Positions 33,803 to 43,373 of a stretch of DNA of 64,000 bases are shown in pieces; the first letter of the stretch is position 1, and the number at the start of each line of letters is the position of its first letter. Origin of the DNA: Marinobacter arenosus (lineage in GTDB: Bacteria; Pseudomonadota; Gammaproteobacteria; Pseudomonadales; Oleiphilaceae); assembly GCF_019264345.1 (NCBI RefSeq), contig NZ_JAHVAO010000001.1, positions 1,054,001-1,118,000 on the forward strand, in the 5' to 3' direction. The notes beneath the pieces were generated by a model. That model saw only the letters and a list, made by a program, of their open reading frames with translations. It was not told the origin of the DNA and did no database searches. Made by a program: the position numbers and the translations under genes.

Positions 33803-35590
33803 TCAATTGCTATCGGAACCAAAGACTAACCACACCTCGACCCCTCCGACTTGATCAATCAGTGAGGAGCCGATGTGGAGACCAACTGTACTCAGAGATT
33901 CCTGATAGCTCATCAGCCTGTTTTTGGGGCCAATGAACAGAACGGTTCCTTTCTCAAGGGCACCTTCCAGAGCCCTCGATGATGGAAATCCATCAAGTTT
34001 TCTACCTCCGGCTACGCCAGGTTGCATCCACGATCCATTGAGGAAGACGCAATTGGATGCGCTTTCTGCATATTCCCACACTTTGGACCGCTGGATGACA
34101 ATCAAACGTTCGGGAAATGCCATCGAGTCGCTTATTAGCGAGCACTCCCCTTCACCCACCGTCCGTTCGATAACAGCAGTCATTGCAGCAATGTCAGCTC
34201 GCTCTATTATTTGAGCTTTGTTTACTGCTTTGAAAACTGCGAAATCAGCTCTAGCCTGAACAAATCCGAAAACAAGAACGAAACATAAAACCAAGCTAGT
34301 GGCCGCCTTCAGCCAACCATGGGATTTCGTAAGGGTCAGGTGGAGCGCGATCAGAAAAACTAAAAATACCATTGCCTGTTGAGCCCATAAAAACCACCGG
34401 GCAAAGTCCAACGACAATCCCGTGGGGACAATGCTAAATGCCATAAGCAACGCGAACAAGATCGAAAAAATTGAGAAGAGCGCCGCCCTGATCAAGCCTT
34501 TTTGATTAAACCTTACGCCAGCAAGAACAGACAAAAAACTGATAAAAATCAACAAAACACCGCGAAATGGTGAACCTGACAAACCAAAATCAGCATCCAT
34601 AAAAATGACAATGCCGGGACTACTCGATACAAGCATGCTCAACAGAGAACTTAATCCCGAGATAGGAGTCCAACTGAACCCTGCAGAGCGCGGATCAAAT
34701 AAGGCTTCACTTAAAAATAAAAGTAACAGTCCAAATACCGAAACCCCAATTCCAAGAAGCCGAAGTACTTGATTCGTCCGGATCTTTCCAGCAACGGCTT
34801 CTGCGCAGACATAGCCACCTATCAAGGCGGCAAGAAGATGTAACATTGAATAATGTATTAACACCAAGCCGAAAAAAGGTAAAATCAATAGCGCCCAGAT
34901 ACGCCTTTCAAAAGAGCAGGATATCATTCCTACACAAACCACTGGAGCCAACAATAGCCCTAGCAAAACTGCATTCTTTCCAGCAAATGGTAGTGCAAAA
35001 CCAAGTGTTCTCTCGAGGCCAAAAAATGCCAAATAACTCAGCAGGGTAAGGATAAGCAATGAAAAGTTACGAAAGAATAAACGACCAATCATCCAAGCCC
35101 AAGCAAAAGGAATAAAAGAAACAACCAGAAGGTTGATGACCTTAAAAGCGAAATATAAGTCTTTAGCAGGCAGTATCAACCACAGCGGGGCCAACAAGAG
35201 TGGATAGCCTGGAGGATACGAGTAGGCAGAACTACCTTGAGGAAAAACCTCAAGGGACAAGGCCCCATCGAAAATATGCTTAGAAAGTAATGGAATCGCT
35301 ATGGGATCGTGCGCAGGTAGAACATACCCATATTTGAAATTGACAGAAACGAAAACGAAAGCACAAAATAACACCAAAATTAAACCAAAATTTATTTTTG
35401 GTTTTTCGAGTCTCGCGCCAGCCGATGGAGGAAACGACAGAGCTATGTTTTGAAAATATAAAATTGGTAGCAAGAAAAAAAGAGCGACCCAAACATCTAA
35501 GCCAATCCGATAAATAACAAAGGCCACCGAGACTATACTCAGCAAGGAAAAAAACAACTTCATTAGATGGGGCACCTGAAACTGAATCAT
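33803..35590 (-). CDS. Polytopic GT-C-type glycosyltransferase
   Basis: The protein has about 594 residues and 11 to 13 membrane segments. An early periplasmic loop has AHDPIAIPLLS and YSYPPGYPLLL, the kind of acidic and PPG motifs found in GT39/GT-C enzymes that use polyprenyl-phosphate sugars outside the inner membrane. The soluble C-terminus is about 130 residues. I chose the ATG at 35590, which lies two bases after the flippase stop and has an AAGG site; upstream codons overlap that gene. With the two genes before it, it forms a GtrB/flippase/transferase module. Alternative: a Wzy-like polymerase. Confidence 0.7.
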   Translation of the reverse strand: MIQFQVPHLMKLFFSLLSIVSVAFVIYRIGLDVWVALFFLLPILYFQNIALSFPPSAGARLEKPKINFGLILVLFCAFVFVSVNFKYGYVLPAHDPIAIPLLSKHIFDGALSLEVFPQGSSAYSYPPGYPLLLAPLWLILPAKDLYFAFKVINLLVVSFIPFAWAWMIGRLFFRNFSLLILTLLSYLAFFGLERTLGFALPFAGKNAVLLGLLLAPVVCVGMISCSFERRIWALLILPFFGLVLIHYSMLHLLAALIGGYVCAEAVAGKIRTNQVLRLLGIGVSVFGLLLLFLSEALFDPRSAGFSWTPISGLSSLLSMLVSSSPGIVIFMDADFGLSGSPFRGVLLIFISFLSVLAGVRFNQKGLIRAALFSIFSILFALLMAFSIVPTGLSLDFARWFLWAQQAMVFLVFLIALHLTLTKSHGWLKAATSLVLCFVLVFGFVQARADFAVFKAVNKAQIIERADIAAMTAVIERTVGEGECSLISDSMAFPERLIVIQRSKVWEYAESASNCVFLNGSWMQPGVAGGRKLDGFPSSRALEGALEKGTVLFIGPKNRLMSYQESLSTVGLHIGSSLIDQVGGVEVWLVFGSDSN

Positions 35591-35592
35591 AT

Positions 35593-35931
35593 TTAGGCCT
35601 TTACGGTAAAGTAAATACCAACCATAATTAAAACAACGCCTAAATAATACTGAGCTGTAAATCTCTCGTGAAATACGAAATAACTGGCGATCGGCACAAT
35701 TAAAAAAGCCAACGCCATAAATGGGTAAACTTTGCCAAGCGAAAGCTTTTGAAGAACCCACACCCAAGCAAGAGTTGTGAACCCGTATACAAATAAGGCC
35801 AACGCAAGGATTAGCAGGCCTTTTTTGTCAAAGTAATTATTCGCCACCTCAAAAGACATGGCACTAGCTTTAAACAACAACTGGCCGCTAGCTATACCAA
35901 CCACACAAACAACTGCAACAAAATATATCAT
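35593..35931 (-). CDS. Small multidrug-resistance-type membrane protein, probable lipid-sugar flippase
   Basis: The 112-residue protein has four hydrophobic segments and the SMR/EamA-half layout (ASGQLLFKASA near residue 15, LGKVYPFMALAFLIVPIASYFVFHERFT). In context it resembles ArnE/ArnF or functionally GtrA, which move undecaprenyl-phosphate-linked sugars to the periplasmic side. It sits between a GT2 of the GtrB/ArnC type and a GT-C protein with gaps of 24 and two bases. Confidence 0.75.
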   Translation of the reverse strand: MIYFVAVVCVVGIASGQLLFKASAMSFEVANNYFDKKGLLILALALFVYGFTTLAWVWVLQKLSLGKVYPFMALAFLIVPIASYFVFHERFTAQYYLGVVLIMVGIYFTVKA

Positions 35932-35955
35932 TTGAAAAACCTACTCATAAAACAT

Positions 35956-36903
35956 TCAACGCCTATGGACAATTCGTCTGGGTGTAGACGACATATCAAA
36001 ACTTAAAAAGGCCAAAATCAACTGGAGCCCTATAATAATCGGTAACGCCGCGAGCATAACAGTACCTGCAGACGTTTCCACACCAACCCCTGAATTAACT
36101 GTCCAGTTTGCAACCCCATAAAAGATTCCAAACATTATCATCAGAATCCCTACAGGCAACTCAATCGATGCTATGGACATATCTCGTAAATAATAATTAT
36201 AAAAAATCCGTTTGAAAAAATTTCTCAAATGCTTTCGAAGAAATTCACCAACAATATCTGAAATTTTTAAATTGCTAACTTCGTCTTCATAACGTGCGTC
36301 CATAGGGATATCAACAACAACCGCTCGCAAGGTATTTAGACGGAAGAGCATATCTGTTTCAAAGAAGTACCTTTTACTAATTTTAGAAAAAGGCAAATGC
36401 GTAATCAGGTCTTTATGAATCGCGGTATATCCATTTGTCGGGTCAAAAATGTTCCAATAACCTGAAGAAAATTTTGTCATAAAAGAGAGAACAGCATTCC
36501 CAAACAGACGCAACTTAGGCATCGCACTGACCTTCTCAAGATCATAAAAGCGGTTTCCCTTGGTGTAGTCAGCTTCGCCTCGAGCTATGGGAGCAACGAA
36601 TTCGTTAATAAGTGATGGATCCATTTGGCCATCACCGTCAATTTTCACTACGATATCAGCGCCTTCGGATAAGGCCTTCGCATACCCTGTCAGTACAGCG
36701 CCGCCAACGCCAGCGTTCTCTTCATGCCAGACAACTGTGACGCGATCATCAAGTACATTGTCTCGTACAAAGTCCCCAGACCCTTCGGGGCAAGCATCAT
36801 CTATAACATAAATACTCTGGACCTCATCGCCAATTGAGCTGATAACACCACAGATATGCTTTTGAACTCTATAACAAGGAATTACTACAGCGACTTTTGT
36901 CAT
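35956..36903 (-). CDS. Polyprenyl-phosphate glycosyltransferase (GT2, GtrB/ArnC/DPMS-like)
   Basis: The 315-residue protein has a GT2 domain with VVIPCYRV at residues 6-13, DDACPEGS, and the acidic DGDGQMDP motif near 89-96, followed by two C-terminal membrane segments (from about residue 245). This layout is that of enzymes making undecaprenyl-phosphate-sugar. It would supply the lipid-linked sugar that the next two genes flip and transfer. Confidence 0.87.
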   Translation of the reverse strand: MTKVAVVIPCYRVQKHICGVISSIGDEVQSIYVIDDACPEGSGDFVRDNVLDDRVTVVWHEENAGVGGAVLTGYAKALSEGADIVVKIDGDGQMDPSLINEFVAPIARGEADYTKGNRFYDLEKVSAMPKLRLFGNAVLSFMTKFSSGYWNIFDPTNGYTAIHKDLITHLPFSKISKRYFFETDMLFRLNTLRAVVVDIPMDARYEDEVSNLKISDIVGEFLRKHLRNFFKRIFYNYYLRDMSIASIELPVGILMIMFGIFYGVANWTVNSGVGVETSAGTVMLAALPIIIGLQLILAFLSFDMSSTPRRIVHRR

Positions 36904-36918
36904 CTATCTATCACCACC

Positions 36919-39765
36919 TTAGATATCTCGAACGGTTCGCTCATCTGTTCTTGGCGGCCAGGCCAGAGTAAAGTCGCTGGCTCTAAGCGTCAGATTGGGG
37001 CTATAGCAGGGGTCATGCGCAATATATCCTGGCCAAGACTTCTTCATATACTCAGCCTCTCGATTAAACCGCGCTACCTTTTCGGGGTTATCCTCGTATC
37101 CACGCGTGGCCGATTCGTGATGGTAGAGTAAGGCATAGGGAGTCCAAACATTTCTTAGTCCGATCGCCTTAAGTTTTAAGCAAAAATCGACATCATTGAA
37201 TGCGACGGACAGATCAGCCTCATTGAGTCCGCCCACTTCTTCATAATCTGCTTTTTTCACTAGCAGACAAGCCGCAGTCACAGCGGAATATTCGTTAATC
37301 ACATTTAAGCGACTGTAATAACCGGGGTCGTTGCTATTAAATCTAGAGTGCACATGGCCAGCGACACCGCCCAGACCTATGACCACACCAGAATGCTGAA
37401 CGGTATCATCCGGATACAATAACTTAGCACCAACCGCACCTACCTTGGGCTGAAGAACAATACTCACCATCTCGGACAGCCAATCCGGCTCAATGACTTC
37501 AATGTCATTATTCATCAGACAAATAATCTCGCCATTTGCCATCTCAACCGCCGAATTATTGAGCGCCGAATAATTGAAAGGTCGATCATCACGCTTCACT
37601 CGAATAAACGAGTAGTTTTCTTGGATTTTGGCAAAGTACCCAAGACACTCTGGATCATCCGAGTCATTATCTATCAGGATTATTTCATAGTTCGAATAGC
37701 GGGTTTTATTAACGATGCTTTCAATGCAGGTTCGGACCAAGTCCAGCCCGTTCCGGGTAGGGATAATTATTGAAACCAATGGCAATGTTTCTGGAAGCAG
37801 ATATTTCACTCGGTAACCATAGGAGTCTGAGGTTACGTCTGCCTGTACACTTATGCGCTCAAGGTGCGCTTGAATAGCTTTTTCTCCCGCAACCAACGCA
37901 TAGGGCTTAGCATCTGCTCCCCCTGCTGTACTAGCCGAGTGGACACGCCAATGATACAGAATTCGGGGGATATGACAGATCTCGCTCTCGTCAATGTTCT
38001 CTATAAAACGCAAAGCTAGATCGTGATCCTGAGAACCTTCGAACCCCTCTTGGAAGCCGCCTATCTGATCGACAATAGACCGCTCGTACACCCCGAGGTG
38101 ACAAATCATATTCTGAGAATAAAAAAGGCTACGGTTCCAATCACATTTAAAATACGGGTTATGTCGTTCTCCCGCTTCGTTTATTTTATCTTCATCGGAG
38201 TAGAAAAGTTTGACCTTGGGCTGTTCATTGATGGTTTTCACAACCCAATAAAGTGCTTGTTCACTGAGCATGTCATCTTGGTCCATCAGTGCGCACCAAG
38301 CACCAGTTGCAATGCCTAAAGCACTATTAGATGCTTGCGAAATGTGCCCGTTCCTTTCCCGGAATACGACTTTGATTCGGCTGTCGCCACTCTCAAGCTT
38401 CTCCAGGAATTCTCTCACGCCCACCTTATTGGAGTGGTCGTCAGCAATACACAGTTCCCAGTTACCATAGATCTGACTCTTCACCGAATCAATTGCGAGC
38501 TGGAGCCATGTTAGGTTCGGGTTATACACAGGCATAATTAGGGAAATAAGGGGTTTAGTCTTCCATTCCTCAATCTCTTCGGCCATCCGAACCCGACCGC
38601 GATCGTCGAGTGAATCGTAGCGTCGAATCCACTCCTGGTAGTCGTTTCGTTGAAGGTGCTGGGGATCCGCGGCACGCGTTGCAACGTAACGATATCCTCT
38701 TAGAACACCCCGATAGCCTTCATTTCGGAAAAGGTTAAAAGCTTTTCGAATTGCCGGCCGCAATCCACCAGCCAGCCTGGATGTCATTAGTAAAAGCGTA
38801 GCTATATGTCGGATTCGGCGAAGCCCCTTCCCTATGAATCGCACGGGCTTTGAAACCTTCCAACTGGTGGAGCTTAGAACATCCTTGAGGGCAATTTTGG
38901 TAGCCTCAAGCTCCTTATGCGCCGATTCCAACCCTTTCTGCTTAATGTCTAATTCGGCGTTAATGGAAAGGAGTTCCTTATGATATTCCTCAGTTAGCCG
39001 CTTCTGTTCTTCAACTTGGTTTGATCTAGCGTGAAGCTCGCCGCTGACCGACAGCAGTTCAAATCGTTGCTGCTCCAAACCTCCTATAGCGGAGAAATAC
39101 CTAGCGAACTTTTCCTTGTCAGAATCGACAGCTGAGAGCCAAGAGTGCACGGAGTCTTCACCATTACCGGGCAACTGCAAGACTCCTAAACCATGAGAGT
39201 GCAGAAAAGCGAGATTATTGGGATACCTCTCACAGAGTTCTTCCCAAAACTTCCATACACCAAAGCCACGTTCGCGGACGTTAATGTCGTGAAACAGCAC
39301 GATGGCGCCTGGCGAAAGCTTAGGAAACCAAGTGTCAAAATCGTGTTTTACCGCTTCGTAGGTATGCAATCCATCAATATGCAAGAGGTCTACGGATGCA
39401 TCAGAAAAGTAGTTTAGAGCATCATCGAACGTCATTCTCAACAAACGAGAAAACGCCCTGTAATTTTCTTCATTATGTGAATTTACAAAATTATAAACTT
39501 CATCACCATAATGACCTGCGTGCGGATCACCTTGCCACGTATCTACCGCGTAACTTTTGCAGGATACTGAGTTCTCTTTTATTGACTTACAAAACGCAAA
39601 ATAAGAATGCCCCCAATGGGAACCCAATTCGACCAAAACCTTGGGCCTATGCGTTCTAATTATAAAATCAGCAAATTGAAGATGCCCCAGCCACGCACTG
39701 TTTTCGTTGAAAGGGAATGGTTTAAAAGCTGCACTCTCGATAAGGTGCTCGTATACGTCAGTCAT
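36919..39765 (-). CDS. Fusion of methyltransferase and two GT2 glycosyltransferase domains
   Basis: The 948-residue cytoplasmic protein has three parts. Residues 1-210 form a class I methyltransferase-like domain (VLVELGSHWGHSYFAF near 40 and LLHIDGLHTYEAVKHD near 125, the CmcI/TylF-like type). A coiled coil follows at about 225-290. The first GT2 domain starts near 400 (LISLIMPVYNP, ADDHSN, MDQDDML) and the second near 675 (SIIIPTRNGLDLV, DNDSDD, MNNDIEV). It probably builds or caps the O-chain; a methyl cap would fit an ABC-exported polymer. Its start overlaps the wzt stop by eight bases. Confidence 0.85.
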   Translation of the reverse strand: MTDVYEHLIESAAFKPFPFNENSAWLGHLQFADFIIRTHRPKVLVELGSHWGHSYFAFCKSIKENSVSCKSYAVDTWQGDPHAGHYGDEVYNFVNSHNEENYRAFSRLLRMTFDDALNYFSDASVDLLHIDGLHTYEAVKHDFDTWFPKLSPGAIVLFHDINVRERGFGVWKFWEELCERYPNNLAFLHSHGLGVLQLPGNGEDSVHSWLSAVDSDKEKFARYFSAIGGLEQQRFELLSVSGELHARSNQVEEQKRLTEEYHKELLSINAELDIKQKGLESAHKELEATKIALKDVLSSTSWKVSKPVRFIGKGLRRIRHIATLLLMTSRLAGGLRPAIRKAFNLFRNEGYRGVLRGYRYVATRAADPQHLQRNDYQEWIRRYDSLDDRGRVRMAEEIEEWKTKPLISLIMPVYNPNLTWLQLAIDSVKSQIYGNWELCIADDHSNKVGVREFLEKLESGDSRIKVVFRERNGHISQASNSALGIATGAWCALMDQDDMLSEQALYWVVKTINEQPKVKLFYSDEDKINEAGERHNPYFKCDWNRSLFYSQNMICHLGVYERSIVDQIGGFQEGFEGSQDHDLALRFIENIDESEICHIPRILYHWRVHSASTAGGADAKPYALVAGEKAIQAHLERISVQADVTSDSYGYRVKYLLPETLPLVSIIIPTRNGLDLVRTCIESIVNKTRYSNYEIILIDNDSDDPECLGYFAKIQENYSFIRVKRDDRPFNYSALNNSAVEMANGEIICLMNNDIEVIEPDWLSEMVSIVLQPKVGAVGAKLLYPDDTVQHSGVVIGLGGVAGHVHSRFNSNDPGYYSRLNVINEYSAVTAACLLVKKADYEEVGGLNEADLSVAFNDVDFCLKLKAIGLRNVWTPYALLYHHESATRGYEDNPEKVARFNREAEYMKKSWPGYIAHDPCYSPNLTLRASDFTLAWPPRTDERTVRDI

Positions 39766-41116
39766 TGTGTGCCTTGAGATCGATCTCTTTCATTGGAATG
39801 CCAACGGTTCCACTTACTACACTTGTAGCTTCCGAACGAAATGTTATAGCGTCATGGATCCAGTGGTGCTGGATATGTTCGACTTGGTTCCCATCCGCGA
39901 TGGCAACAGTAATCGAATAATGACCGGAGGCGAGCCGTGGCATCTGGAATTTAAACTCTGCGACTAATCGTGCGTCAGCTCCGCACTGGACGGGGTCATC
40001 ATAAAAGCTCAGGTAGGTATTATCTCCAAAAACCTCTTGACCAAGTTTATCCTTAACAAAGAAGCCGATAATAGGGCTTTGCATTTGAACCTGCGATTTC
40101 GCCTCTACCTGCAGGACCACGTCCTCGCCCCCGACAACCCACGATAAAATGGAGCCTTCGCTATCAGTAAATTGCACATTAGTAACTTGAGCCTTCCCAG
40201 TGCCAAAACCCAAAGCATCTTGGTCAAACTGGAAAATTTCTATATCGTTTCTCAGGTTACTTTGATTAATAAATTCGTCACGCTGATCTTTAAACGGGCG
40301 ACTTGGGTTGTTTTGCTTATCACTAGCCTTTTTCAGTTTTAAACCTTTACCCTGCTGCGATTCATAAAAGGCCTCGAGATATTTTTCAGATATATCTTTC
40401 GGGGCGCCCTCCATTAGAAGCCTTCCGTTATCTAGCCAAAGTGCGCGGTTGCATAGGTTACGAACAGCTGTTGTATCGTGGCTAACAAAAAGAACAGTCC
40501 CATGCTTCATAAATTTTCGTAAGAAACGCATACACTTTTGGGTGAAAAATGCATCTCCAACAGCGAGCGCTTCATCTATTATCAAAATGTCCGCATCAAC
40601 GTGGGCAATGACCGAGAATGCCAGACGAACCATCATTCCACTGGAATAGGTTTTAACGGGTTGGTCAATAAATTCGCCGATTTCAGAAAACGCTACGATA
40701 TCTTCGAAACGCCGATCAACTTCAGTGTTGGATAAGCCCAGAACCGACGCGTTCATATAAACGTTTTCTCGGCCCGTAAATTCCGGATTAAAGCCTGATC
40801 CGAGCTCCAACAAAGCCGCTACGCGACCAGTGATTTCTACCTCGCCGCTTGTAGGGGTGAGCGTCCCGCATAGCATCTGAAGGAGGGTGGATTTTCCACT
40901 ACCGTTTCTGCCAATGATCCCTACTGTTTCTCCCCGCGTCACATCGAAAGACAATTCCTCCAATGCCCAAAACTCACGAAAATACTGCTTTGGGCTCTGC
41001 CCTATCAGAGGTTGGAAACGGGGCAACAACATTTGTTTTAAGCGGTCTCTGGGCTGCTCATAGATCTGGAAGCACTTGCTAAGTTTTCGAACCTTGATAA
41101 CAACATCAGAGCACAT
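39758..41116 (-). CDS. wzt: O-antigen/capsule ABC transporter ATP-binding protein
   Basis: About 452 residues. The ATPase half has Walker A GRNGSGKST near residue 75, the signature YSSGMMVRLAFS and Walker B ILIIDEALAVGD. The C-terminal 170 residues are a beta-sandwich of the Wzt carbohydrate-binding type, which in E. coli O9a recognises the terminal modification of the chain. I chose the ATG at 41116 with an AAGGGA site; it overlaps wzm by 11 bases. Its partner gene after it encodes a methyltransferase fusion, a possible source of the cap it reads. Confidence 0.93.
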   Translation of the reverse strand: MCSDVVIKVRKLSKCFQIYEQPRDRLKQMLLPRFQPLIGQSPKQYFREFWALEELSFDVTRGETVGIIGRNGSGKSTLLQMLCGTLTPTSGEVEITGRVAALLELGSGFNPEFTGRENVYMNASVLGLSNTEVDRRFEDIVAFSEIGEFIDQPVKTYSSGMMVRLAFSVIAHVDADILIIDEALAVGDAFFTQKCMRFLRKFMKHGTVLFVSHDTTAVRNLCNRALWLDNGRLLMEGAPKDISEKYLEAFYESQQGKGLKLKKASDKQNNPSRPFKDQRDEFINQSNLRNDIEIFQFDQDALGFGTGKAQVTNVQFTDSEGSILSWVVGGEDVVLQVEAKSQVQMQSPIIGFFVKDKLGQEVFGDNTYLSFYDDPVQCGADARLVAEFKFQMPRLASGHYSITVAIADGNQVEHIQHHWIHDAITFRSEATSVVSGTVGIPMKEIDLKAHND

Positions 41117-41945
41117 CAGCGAATCCCTTTCTGGACTTCTGAAACCACGCAAACCCTACCAAAAGCACGACAGACGCAACCGCTGTGTATAACAGCAACC
41201 CCGCAAAATCCGGCACGTGGCGCCAAATTAAAACTTCTCGGGACTGCTGAATAATGAATGTCAAAGGATTCGCCAGGAACAACGAATGGTACTGCTCAGG
41301 CAAACGTTCGATTGGGAAGAACACCGGGGAAAGAAACAATAGCACCGTAGCCAAAATACCCATGGTCTGACTGATATCTCTTAAAAAAACACCAAGGGAA
41401 GCCAAAATATAGGCAACACCGATAGACAATAAGACCAGAGGGAACAGTACCAAAGGTAGGAAGACAATCTGCCAACCAGGTACGCCTATCAACAACACGT
41501 GGGCAGCGAGCCAGACGAGCAAACTAATCGCCGTATGAAATAAAGCGCTGAGGACGGCAGTGACCGGAAGTATTTCCAGGGGAAAGATCACTTTCTTCAC
41601 GTAATTTACGTTCCCCAATATCAGCGACGGTGAGCGGGTCAGAATCTCTGCGAAAAGGGCATGAACTATCAATCCTACAAAAAGAACGACAGCAAAAACG
41701 CCCTTCCCCTCTTCCTCTCCGCCCATGGAAACACCCCATTTCGCCTTAAATACGACAGAGAACACAAAGGTGAATACCGCCAGCATCAACAACGGGTTCA
41801 GAAAGGACCATCCGATGCCAATAATCGAACCGCGATATCGCCCCACCACTTCACGCTTGGTGATTTGGGTGATCAGGGTTCGATTACTGACGACGGACCG
41901 CAACAACGCCAACAAGGACGTTGGCTGTGGTGCATTTGGATTCAT
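41106..41945 (-). CDS. wzm: O-antigen/capsule ABC transporter permease
   Basis: The 279-residue inner-membrane protein has about six membrane segments and the ABC-2 layout (TKREVVGRYRGSIIGIGWSFLNPLLMLAVFTFVFS near residues 29-63; FLSPVFFPIERLP near 205). With Wzt it exports a complete lipid-linked polysaccharide. It overlaps rmlC by four bases and wzt by 11. Confidence 0.94.
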   Translation of the reverse strand: MNPNAPQPTSLLALLRSVVSNRTLITQITKREVVGRYRGSIIGIGWSFLNPLLMLAVFTFVFSVVFKAKWGVSMGGEEEGKGVFAVVLFVGLIVHALFAEILTRSPSLILGNVNYVKKVIFPLEILPVTAVLSALFHTAISLLVWLAAHVLLIGVPGWQIVFLPLVLFPLVLLSIGVAYILASLGVFLRDISQTMGILATVLLFLSPVFFPIERLPEQYHSLFLANPLTFIIQQSREVLIWRHVPDFAGLLLYTAVASVVLLVGFAWFQKSRKGFADVL

Positions 41946-42490
41946 TCAAAGACCTCTGCATCTTTGAATAACGGCGCCACACTGTCTTTGCCGGAGAGCG
42001 ACGGTTCAAATGCCCCAGGCCAGACCACCCCTATGTCGGGATCATTCCATATGATCGCCCGCTCGCTGTCCGGAGCGTAGTAATTAGTGGTCTTGTATAG
42101 GAATTCCGCGGTTTCAGATAACGTGATAAAGCCGTGCGCAAAACCCGGCGGAACCCACAGTTGCTGCTTGTTGTCGGCAGAAAGCGTTGCACCTACCCAT
42201 TTTCCGAAGGTTGGAGAGCTTTTGCGAATATCCACGGCCACATCAAACACTTCGCCTTGCACTACCCGCACCAGCTTGCCCTGAGCATGAGGGGGCATCT
42301 GATAATGCAAGCCACGCAGCACTCCTTTCGCAGATTTGGAGTGGTTATCCTGAACAAAGTCCACAGAATAACCGACCGCCTCATCAAACTGCCTTTGGTT
42401 AAAGCTCTCGAAGAAGAAACCTCTCTCGTCTCCGAAAACGCGAGGCTCAAATAGAATAACTTCCGGGATATCAAGTCGTGTTGCTTTCAT
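41942..42490 (-). CDS. rfbC: dTDP-4-dehydrorhamnose 3,5-epimerase
   Basis: Third enzyme of dTDP-L-rhamnose synthesis. About 182 residues, the usual size: FFFESFNQRQF, the catalytic His in VLRGLHYQMPPHAQGKLV and the FAHGFITL motif. I chose the ATG at 42490, which shares one base with the rmlA stop; an upstream extension lies wholly inside rmlA. Confidence 0.96.
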   Translation of the reverse strand: MKATRLDIPEVILFEPRVFGDERGFFFESFNQRQFDEAVGYSVDFVQDNHSKSAKGVLRGLHYQMPPHAQGKLVRVVQGEVFDVAVDIRKSSPTFGKWVGATLSADNKQQLWVPPGFAHGFITLSETAEFLYKTTNYYAPDSERAIIWNDPDIGVVWPGAFEPSLSGKDSVAPLFKDAEVFE

Positions 42491-43371
42491 CACAATACCT
42501 TGTCGTGCAGGGTTCGCAGCAAATACTGGCCGTAGCCGTTCTTTTTTAGGGGCTGCGCCAACTCTTCGAGTTTGGCCGCATCGATCCAGCCGTTGCGAAA
42601 CGCGATTTCTTCCGGGCACGCCACCTTAAGGCCTTGGCGATGCTCCAGTGTGGCGATGAACTGGCCGGCGTCGAGCAACGAATCATGAGTGCCCGTATCC
42701 AGCCAGGCGTACCCGCGGCTCATAATCTCTACATTCAGTTGCTGCTGCTCCAAGTAAATTCTGTTGAGATCTGTAATCTCCAACTCACCGCGCGCTGAGG
42801 GTTTCAGCGACTTCGCCATACCCACAACCTGGTTGTCGTAGAAGTAAAGACCGGTCACAGCGTAACTGGATTTTGGCTGGGCCGGCTTTTCTTCCAGCGA
42901 CAAGACCTTGTTATCGTCATCAAACTCCGCCACGCCATATCGCTCGGGATCCTGGACGTGATAGGCAAATACCGTGGCCCCATTCTCCCGCTGCATTGCA
43001 CTGTCCAGCAGAGAATTGAAGTGATGACCGTAAAAGATGTTGTCTCCCAACACCAAGGCAGAGAGGTCATTGCCAATGAACTGTTCACCAATAACGAAAG
43101 CCTGAGCGAGGCCGTCCGGTGACGGCTGAACAGCGTAGGTAATATTCAGTCCCCACTGACTGCCGTCGCCGAGCAGTTGCTCGAACCGCGGGGTGTCCTG
43201 TGGAGTTGAAATAATCAGGATGTCCTGAATCCCAGCCAACATCAGTGTGCTGAGCGGGTAGTAGATCATCGGCTTGTCGTAAACCGGCAACAGCTGTTTG
43301 CTGATAGAGAGTGTGGCCGGGTGAAGGCGCGTGCCGGAGCCACCGGCCAGAATGATACCTTTACGTTTCAT
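42490..43371 (-). CDS. rfbA: Glucose-1-phosphate thymidylyltransferase
   Basis: First enzyme of dTDP-L-rhamnose synthesis, making dTDP-glucose. The 293 residues have the nucleotidyltransferase loop [14 protein letters not shown] (5-18), [25 protein letters not shown] and [11 protein letters not shown]. Two bases separate it from rmlD. Confidence 0.97.
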   Translation of the reverse strand: MKRKGIILAGGSGTRLHPATLSISKQLLPVYDKPMIYYPLSTLMLAGIQDILIISTPQDTPRFEQLLGDGSQWGLNITYAVQPSPDGLAQAFVIGEQFIGNDLSALVLGDNIFYGHHFNSLLDSAMQRENGATVFAYHVQDPERYGVAEFDDDNKVLSLEEKPAQPKSSYAVTGLYFYDNQVVGMAKSLKPSARGELEITDLNRIYLEQQQLNVEIMSRGYAWLDTGTHDSLLDAGQFIATLEHRQGLKVACPEEIAFRNGWIDAAKLEELAQPLKKNGYGQYLLRTLHDKVL

Positions 43372-43373
43372 GG

